From Phycisphaerae bacterium (GTDB lineage: Bacteria > Planctomycetota > Phycisphaerae > JAJVII01), in the NCBI GenBank assembly GCA_028706835.1, contig JAQTVL010000115.1, positions 1 to 9,933 on the forward strand: DNA of 9,933 bases, given 5' to 3'. Both the position numbers and the translations under genes were made by a program. This document shows, in pieces, positions 6,652-9,933 of the stretch. The notes beneath the pieces are model-generated. The model saw only the letters and a program-made list of their open reading frames with translations, was not told where the DNA came from and did no database searches. Position 1 is the stretch's first letter. Each line of letters opens with the position of its first letter.

Positions 6652-7083
6652 TCAGATGTTCTCGTCCCAAAGGGACAATTGATGGAGCTTGAAACCTACA
6701 CACTGGCCCGTCCGCAATGCCGCACCGGCGGCATCATTCGAGCCCAACACGAAACTGAAGCCCTCGACCTCGATATGGGCAACGCCATCGTCGAAGACCG
6801 CCGAGACTTCACCGACGATCTCGTAGTCGCCAGGATTCGCGAGAGGGGTCATCTTCGGTTGACTCCTTGACGGAAGAACGCGAAACTCGCTGATCGACTC
6901 CTGATCCGTTTCCACGGATATCCTCGCACCCGGGCGAAGCGCATCCTCACGGTTACTGCACGGAACAATGACCGCCGCCCCAACGGTCAACGGGCAACGA
7001 AAGTGCCCACGGTAACCAAGTGCCACACCGCCGCAAATCAGCACCGGCGTGGCTCGATCAATTTCAACGATCTCAATGCGCAT
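6652..7083 (-). CDS. Hypothetical protein, possible OB-fold/beta-barrel
   Basis: 143 residues from the ATG at 7083; an ATG at 7089 would add two residues. Upstream ribosome-site sequence is weak for both (TGGA about 9 nt before 7083). I do not recognise the family. The C-terminal half (about 85-143) alternates hydrophobic strands and turns: YEIVGEVSAVFDDGVAHIEVEG, FSFVLG, then a G-Q-C-V-G-F-K-L strand, a pattern like small OB-fold or barrel domains. There is no signal peptide and no membrane segment. The start lies 28 nt after the rsmA stop on the same strand, so it is probably translated from the rsmA message. A longish gap separates it from guaB. The coding call rests on an open frame with protein-like composition and operon position. 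Confidence 0.6.
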   Translation of the reverse strand: MRIEIVEIDRATPVLICGGVALGYRGHFRCPLTVGAAVIVPCSNREDALRPGARISVETDQESISEFRVLPSRSQPKMTPLANPGDYEIVGEVSAVFDDGVAHIEVEGFSFVLGSNDAAGAALRTGQCVGFKLHQLSLWDENI

Positions 7084-7111
7084 CAGCATGCGTCCAGAAA
7101 TCGACCCGTCT

Positions 7112-8017
7112 TTACGTCTGCCTCGCCAACTCCAGATATTCCGCCACCGTCAGCGTTTCGCCGCGACGCGTCAGGTCCACGCCCGACGCCACCGCCGCCG
7201 TTGTCAGCCGCACCTGCCAGTCCGGCGGCGCGAAACGTATCGACGCCGACAGCGTCTTTCGGCGATGCCCGAACCCGACCTCCAGCCACCGGTGCATCGC
7301 TTCCAGGTCGCTCACCGCCGCCAGCCGATCCGCCGGCAGGTCGATCCGCAGCATCGCGGAGAACACATTGGGCTTGGGGTAAAAGGCGTTCGGGCTGATC
7401 TTGTGAACCACCGACGTCACCACGCCCAGCCCCTGGCAGAGCACGCTCAACGGGCCGTATTCCTTCGTGTCAGCCGGGGCGGTCAGCCGTTCCGCCACTT
7501 CGCGCTGGACGGTGAAGACGAAGCGGTCGAAGGCGACGCCGCCGTGCGGGTCGCGAGATGCTTTCCACGTCAGGTCCGCCAGTTCCGCCAGCAGCGGCGA
7601 GGCGATGTTGTAGGGCAGGTTCGCGATCAGCCGGGTCGGCCGGCCGTTGGCGATCTTGGCGAGCGTGTCGAGCATCTCGTCATTGAGGTGGTGCTTGCCT
7701 TCGAGCACGTCGCCGCGGACGATGTGCAGCCGGCCGGGGAATTTGTACCTGCCGCCGATCTCGTCCGCCAGCAGGTCCGCCAGGGCCTCGTCCAGTTCGA
7801 CCGCGACGACTTCCACCCCAGCCTCCAGCAGCGGCTCGGTCAGCGCCCCGGTCCCGGGGCCGACCTCCAGCACCAGGGGATTGTCCGCCAGCCCGCCCTC
7901 CGCCACCAGGCGCTCGACCAGCGGGGGCTCGATCATGAAGTGTTGCCCGAGCTTTCGGTTCGGCTCCCGCCCGATGGAGCCGAGCAGGTCGATGATGTGC
8001 TGGCGAGTCTGCGGCAT
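7112..8017 (-). CDS. rsmA: 16S rRNA (A1518/A1519-N6) dimethyltransferase
   Basis: Also called ksgA. It dimethylates two adjacent adenines in helix 45 of 16S rRNA during late 30S assembly, using S-adenosylmethionine. 301 residues from the ATG at 8017. Motifs are KLGQHF at 22-27 (the family N-terminal signature), the SAM-binding VLEVGPGTG at 49-57, VELD near 73-76, the catalytic NLPYN at 133-137, and P-N-A-F-Y-P-K-P-N-V-F-S-A in the RNA-contact region. The C-terminal helical domain (GHRRKTLSASI) is present. It is slightly longer than the E. coli protein, with extra residues near 105-125 (GKHHLNDEMLDTLAKIANG). Its start codon lies only 13 nt after the T-tract of the rplU terminator, so its transcription must come from read-through or a start inside the 3' end of rplU. 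Confidence 0.95.
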   Translation of the reverse strand: MPQTRQHIIDLLGSIGREPNRKLGQHFMIEPPLVERLVAEGGLADNPLVLEVGPGTGALTEPLLEAGVEVVAVELDEALADLLADEIGGRYKFPGRLHIVRGDVLEGKHHLNDEMLDTLAKIANGRPTRLIANLPYNIASPLLAELADLTWKASRDPHGGVAFDRFVFTVQREVAERLTAPADTKEYGPLSVLCQGLGVVTSVVHKISPNAFYPKPNVFSAMLRIDLPADRLAAVSDLEAMHRWLEVGFGHRRKTLSASIRFAPPDWQVRLTTAAVASGVDLTRRGETLTVAEYLELARQT

Positions 8018-8030
8018 CCTCTCGCCCTAT

Positions 8031-8059
8031 AAGAAAAAAGCCCGCCGTAGGCGGGCTTT
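8031..8059 (-). terminator. Rho-independent terminator of rplU
   Basis: AAAGCCCGCC (8037-8046), loop 8047-8049, GGCGGGCTTT (8050-8059): a perfect 10-bp stem with a 3-nt loop. Read on the minus strand, the stem is followed by a T-rich tail (TTTTTTCTT counting the last stem Ts). It begins 13 nt after the rplU stop. Strong and textbook in form. Confidence 0.92.
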
Positions 8060-8072
8060 CGCGCAGTCGCCG

Positions 8073-8387
8073 TCAGGCGACAATTTCGTCGATTTTCACC
8101 CGCAGGTAGTGCTGCCGGTGCCCGAACGCCTTTCGGCTGCTCTTCCGCCGGCGGAACACCATCGTGTCGAGCTTGGGCCCCTTGGCCTCGCTGAGCACCG
8201 TGGCGGTCACCTTGGCGCCCGCCACCAGCGGCTTGCCGACCTTGGTCGTCTCGCCCGCGCCAACCAGCAGCACGCGGTCGAACGTGACCGTCTTGACGCC
8301 CTCCGCCAGTTCCTTCAACTCGACGTTGAGCTCCTGGCCCTGCTCGACCCGGTACTGCTTGCCGCCGTCATCGATAATTGCATACAT
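8073..8387 (-). CDS. rplU: 50S ribosomal protein L21
   Basis: 104 residues, the normal bacterial L21 length. The ATG at 8387 is chosen because AGGAGAG (8396-8402) sits 8 nt upstream and the protein then starts MYAIIDDGGKQYRVEQGQ, matching the family; an in-frame GTG at 8396 lies inside that ribosome site. The C-terminal signature VFRRRKSSRKAFGHRQHYLRVKI is intact. L21 binds 23S rRNA in the large subunit. It usually precedes rpmA (L27), but here a terminator and rsmA follow instead. It probably has its own promoter (8418-8446) and a leader of about 24 nt. Confidence 0.96.
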   Translation of the reverse strand: MYAIIDDGGKQYRVEQGQELNVELKELAEGVKTVTFDRVLLVGAGETTKVGKPLVAGAKVTATVLSEAKGPKLDTMVFRRRKSSRKAFGHRQHYLRVKIDEIVA

Positions 8388-8417
8388 GGTGAACACTCTC
8401 CTGCTATGAAGCCCGGT

Positions 8418-8446
8418 AGTTTACAGGGCAGTCCGCATCGAGGCAA
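8418..8446 (-). promoter_or_regulatory. Candidate rplU promoter
   Basis: On the minus strand: TTGCCT (8446-8441, 4 of 6 to -35), exactly 17 nt, TAAACT (8423-8418, 4 of 6 to -10). Transcription would start near 8411, 24 nt before the L21 ATG. It is downstream of the palindromic element, so rplU does not need read-through from nrnA. Confidence 0.5.
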
Positions 8447-8576
8447 ACAAAAAAGTGCCGAATCGTCACTCGGGGGCGTGGGCGTGTTTTCTGGCACGAT
8501 CTAACACTTTTGCATTGCCGTGTGTTAGGCCATGCCTTTAGGCATGGTATAGCCGCAGTTTCCACTCCATACCCCC

Positions 8577-8594
8577 AGCCCGTTTCAACGGGCT
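8577..8594. repeat. Hairpin B of the palindromic element
   Basis: AGCCCGTT-TC-AACGGGCT, a perfect 8-bp inverted repeat. Its mirror partner is at 8642-8659; the pair differ at four positions, all compensatory C/G swaps. Confidence 0.8.
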
Positions 8595-8641
8595 TCTCGT
8601 AGCGGCTTTAGCCATCGCCATCGGCTGAAGCCAGATTGCGA

Positions 8642-8659
8642 AGGGCGTTGAAACGCCCT
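8642..8659. repeat. Hairpin B' of the palindromic element
   Basis: AGGGCGTT-GA-AACGCCCT, a perfect 8-bp inverted repeat. Its reverse complement matches hairpin B except for two base-pair flips per arm, with the loop side (CGTTTCAACG) identical. Confidence 0.8.
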
Positions 8660-8686
8660 GACCAAAGGGGGCGACCGGTTCGGGTA

Positions 8687-8704
8687 CTATGGCTAAAGCC
8701 ATAG
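8687..8704. repeat. Hairpin A' of the palindromic element
   Basis: CTATGGCT-AA-AGCCATAG, a perfect 8-bp inverted repeat. Its partner A (8530-8547) is CCATGCC-TTTA-GGCATGG; the stems differ by paired changes (C-G to T-A and C-G to G-C), so pairing is kept. Confidence 0.8.
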
Positions 8705-8749
8705 CCTATTACACGACAAGAGATGCTGCCAGAAAATACGGCCACACCC

Positions 8750-9754
8750 TCACTCGGCGCCGCCCCGCGGCCTCCCTGCCAGCGCCGCCTCCACCGCCGC
8801 GACGATCTTCGCCTCCACCGCGTCCATCGTCTCGTGCATGAACTTCGCGCCGGACGCCCGCACGTGGCCGCCGCCGCCGAAACTCGCCGCGATCGCGTTC
8901 ACATCCACCCCGCCCTTGCTGCGGAAGCTGACGCGGATGCCGCCGTTGGGGCGCTCCGCCAGCAACACCGTCACCTGCACCGAGCCGATCACCTGCGGCA
9001 GGTCGATCAGCCCCTCCGTGTCCGCCGGGTCCGAGCCGGTCCGCTTGTACGCGTCCTGCGTGATCCGCACCGTCGCCAGCCGGCCGCCGCAATACAGCTT
9101 CAGCGTGCCCAGCAATTCCGACTGCAAAGCCACCCGCTGCGGCGTGTCGTTCTGGTAGATCCGCTGGTAGAGCTGGTTCACGTCCAGCCCGATGTCGATC
9201 AGGTCCGCCGCCAGCCGCAGCACGCCCGGCGTCGTGTTCGAGAACCGGAACCAGCCCGTGTCCGTCGCGATCGCCACGAACAACGCCTCGGCGATCTCGC
9301 GCGTCACCGGCCAGCCGGCCTGGCGGAGCAGCCGATAGATCATCTCGCCGCAGGCCGGCGATTTCACGTCGATCCACCGCACCACGCCGATCGGGTCGCG
9401 CGTCGAATGATGGTCGATCACGGCGATCCGGTCGCGATGGTTGTCCAGCCGGTCGCCCATGCCTTCGAGCTGGCCATAGGCGCAGGTGTCGACGATGACG
9501 ACGCGGTCGTAATCGTCAAAATCGACGGTCCGCTCCCAGGCCGTCAGCGGCGCGTGCGCCGCCACGAAGAAGTCGTACTTGCCGGGCCAGGGCGTCAGCA
9601 GCGCGAACTCGCACTTCCGCCCCGAGCCGAGCATCGCCAACTGCACCGCCACGCCGCTACCCAGTGCGTCGCCGTCAGGCCGGGCGTGCGTGAGCACCAG
9701 CACGCGCTTGGCCGGTGCCAGAAAATCAATGACCTCTTGAATCGCGTCTGCCAT
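8750..9754 (-). CDS. nrnA: DHH/DHHA1 phosphoesterase, NrnA-like (oligoribonuclease/pAp phosphatase)
   Basis: 334 residues from the ATG at 9754. The DHH domain carries H23-A-R-P-D27-G-D29 in THARPDGDALGS, D89 in VIVDTC, D114-H-H in VIDHH and D165 in ATDTGWFRFS, which together hold the two metal ions. The DHHA1 substrate-binding domain ends with GGGGHVRASG at 293-302. Family members degrade nanoRNA and dephosphorylate pAp to AMP; which activity dominates here cannot be read from sequence. All motifs are intact and the length is typical. The start lies 10 nt after the ribF stop, so the two are likely co-transcribed. The ribosome site (GGGA, 4 nt before the ATG) is weak, which suits translational coupling. 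The symbol is by family resemblance. Confidence 0.88.
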   Translation of the reverse strand: MADAIQEVIDFLAPAKRVLVLTHARPDGDALGSGVAVQLAMLGSGRKCEFALLTPWPGKYDFFVAAHAPLTAWERTVDFDDYDRVVIVDTCAYGQLEGMGDRLDNHRDRIAVIDHHSTRDPIGVVRWIDVKSPACGEMIYRLLRQAGWPVTREIAEALFVAIATDTGWFRFSNTTPGVLRLAADLIDIGLDVNQLYQRIYQNDTPQRVALQSELLGTLKLYCGGRLATVRITQDAYKRTGSDPADTEGLIDLPQVIGSVQVTVLLAERPNGGIRVSFRSKGGVDVNAIAASFGGGGHVRASGAKFMHETMDAVEAKIVAAVEAALAGRPRGGAE

Positions 9755-9764
9755 AGTGTCCCGA

Positions 9765-9933
9765 TCAGCGGATCAATCTCTTCTGCACTTCCGCCACGTC
9801 GCGCCCGACCTGCTCCGTCAGTTTCGCCACCGACTCGAACTTCTCGATGCCGCGCAGCCGGGCGACCACGTCCAGTTCGACCGGCTGGCCGACCAGGTCG
9901 CCGGTGAAGTCGAGCAGGTGGGCCTCGACGGTC
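9765..9933 (-). CDS. ribF: Riboflavin kinase/FAD synthetase, C-terminal end only
   Basis: Only the last 55 residues are in the window; the gene enters from the right edge and stops with TGA at 9767-9765. The segment TVEAHLLDFTGDLVGQPVEL is the riboflavin-kinase signature (E-x-H-L-L-D-F-x-G-D-L) that closes the flavokinase barrel, and LRGIEKFESVAKLTEQVGRDV matches the terminal helix. RibF phosphorylates riboflavin to FMN and adenylates it to FAD. Often it follows truB; here it precedes the nrnA-like gene by 10 nt. Whether the N-terminal FAD synthetase domain exists cannot be seen. Confidence 0.88.
   Translation of the reverse strand, partial: TVEAHLLDFTGDLVGQPVELDVVARLRGIEKFESVAKLTEQVGRDVAEVQKRLIR

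Larger units (their letters stand above)
8515..8719. mobile_element. REPIN/MITE-like palindromic element (non-coding, 205 bp)
   Basis: The two ends (8515-8549 and the reverse complement of 8685-8719) match at 28 of 35 positions; the best part is CGTGT..TAGGC.ATG.CTTTAG. Inside are six hairpins placed as mirror pairs about a centre near 8617-8618: A 8530-8547 with A' 8687-8704, B 8577-8594 with B' 8642-8659, and C 8604-8613 with C' 8623-8632. Between A and A', and between B and B', the differences are mostly paired swaps that keep each stem intact. No open frame lies inside, so it would need a transposase in trans; REP elements use RAYT (TnpA-REP). No target duplication was found at the ends. 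The structure is seen directly; mobility is inferred. Confidence 0.6.
8388..8749. other. 362-bp intergenic region between nrnA-like gene and rplU
   Basis: Non-coding on both strands as far as I can see. From the rplU side it holds the L21 ribosome site, a promoter candidate (8418-8446), about 55 nt of GC-rich DNA with a GGGCGT-type tandem (8474-8485), and then the palindromic element at 8515-8719. No intrinsic terminator was recognised for the nrnA-like gene; the palindromic element may do that job. Confidence 0.6.

Noticed and set aside
7049..8032. Plus-strand open frame of 327 codons opposite rsmA
   Set aside because: rsmA has its complete motif set on the minus strand; the antisense product is Arg/Gln/His-rich and not protein-like.
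8447..8498. Possible intrinsic terminator ahead of rplU (GTGCC...GGCAC followed by TTTTTT on the minus strand)
   Set aside because: The stem is 5 bp with a loop over 30 nt, too weak; the T-run more likely is just the AT-rich part of the promoter region.
8515..8719. CRISPR array reading of the palindromic repeats
   Set aside because: The repeats are inverted and mirror-placed, not direct, and spacing is not uniform; no cas genes are in view.
8723..9907. Plus-strand open frame of 394 codons opposite the nrnA-like gene
   Set aside because: The antisense frame crosses two real genes (nrnA and ribF) and has compositionally biased sequence only.

Overview
The window comes from a GC-rich bacterial chromosome. 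The gene set, a short lipoprotein with a clear lipobox, a UroD/MtaA-like protein and palindrome-rich intergenic DNA would fit a Planctomycetota (Phycisphaerae-like) genome. That placement is inference; no rRNA or other lineage marker is present.

Layout. Core housekeeping genes all lie on the minus strand and read from the right edge to the left: ribF (3' end only), nrnA-like DHH phosphoesterase, rplU, rsmA/ksgA, a small unknown gene, guaB, a lipoprotein gene, guaA, and a UroD-family gene cut by the left edge. Two small modules on the plus strand break this run. One is a HEPN-like gene followed by a BolA-like gene (1121-1839), between the UroD-family gene and guaA. The other is a VapBC-type toxin-antitoxin pair (3607-4253), between guaA and the lipoprotein gene.

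How the genes work together. guaB and guaA encode the two successive steps from IMP to GMP, but here they are separate genes about 1.6 kb apart, with a lipoprotein gene and the toxin-antitoxin pair between them. rplU and rsmA both serve the ribosome. A strong intrinsic terminator after rplU ends just before the rsmA start codon. ribF and nrnA are 10 nt apart and probably co-transcribed.

Most notable structures. (1) A 205-bp non-coding element at 8515-8719, between nrnA and rplU, has imperfect terminal inverted repeats and three nested pairs of mirror-placed hairpins. The left and right copies differ by paired changes that keep each stem intact, so it looks like a REPIN/MITE-type element. (2) The HEPN-like and BolA-like pair is a candidate uncharacterised two-gene system. 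(3) The vapBC promoter is overlapped by 9-bp direct repeats that could be its own operator. (4) A degenerate heptanucleotide tandem repeat lies upstream of the lipoprotein gene.
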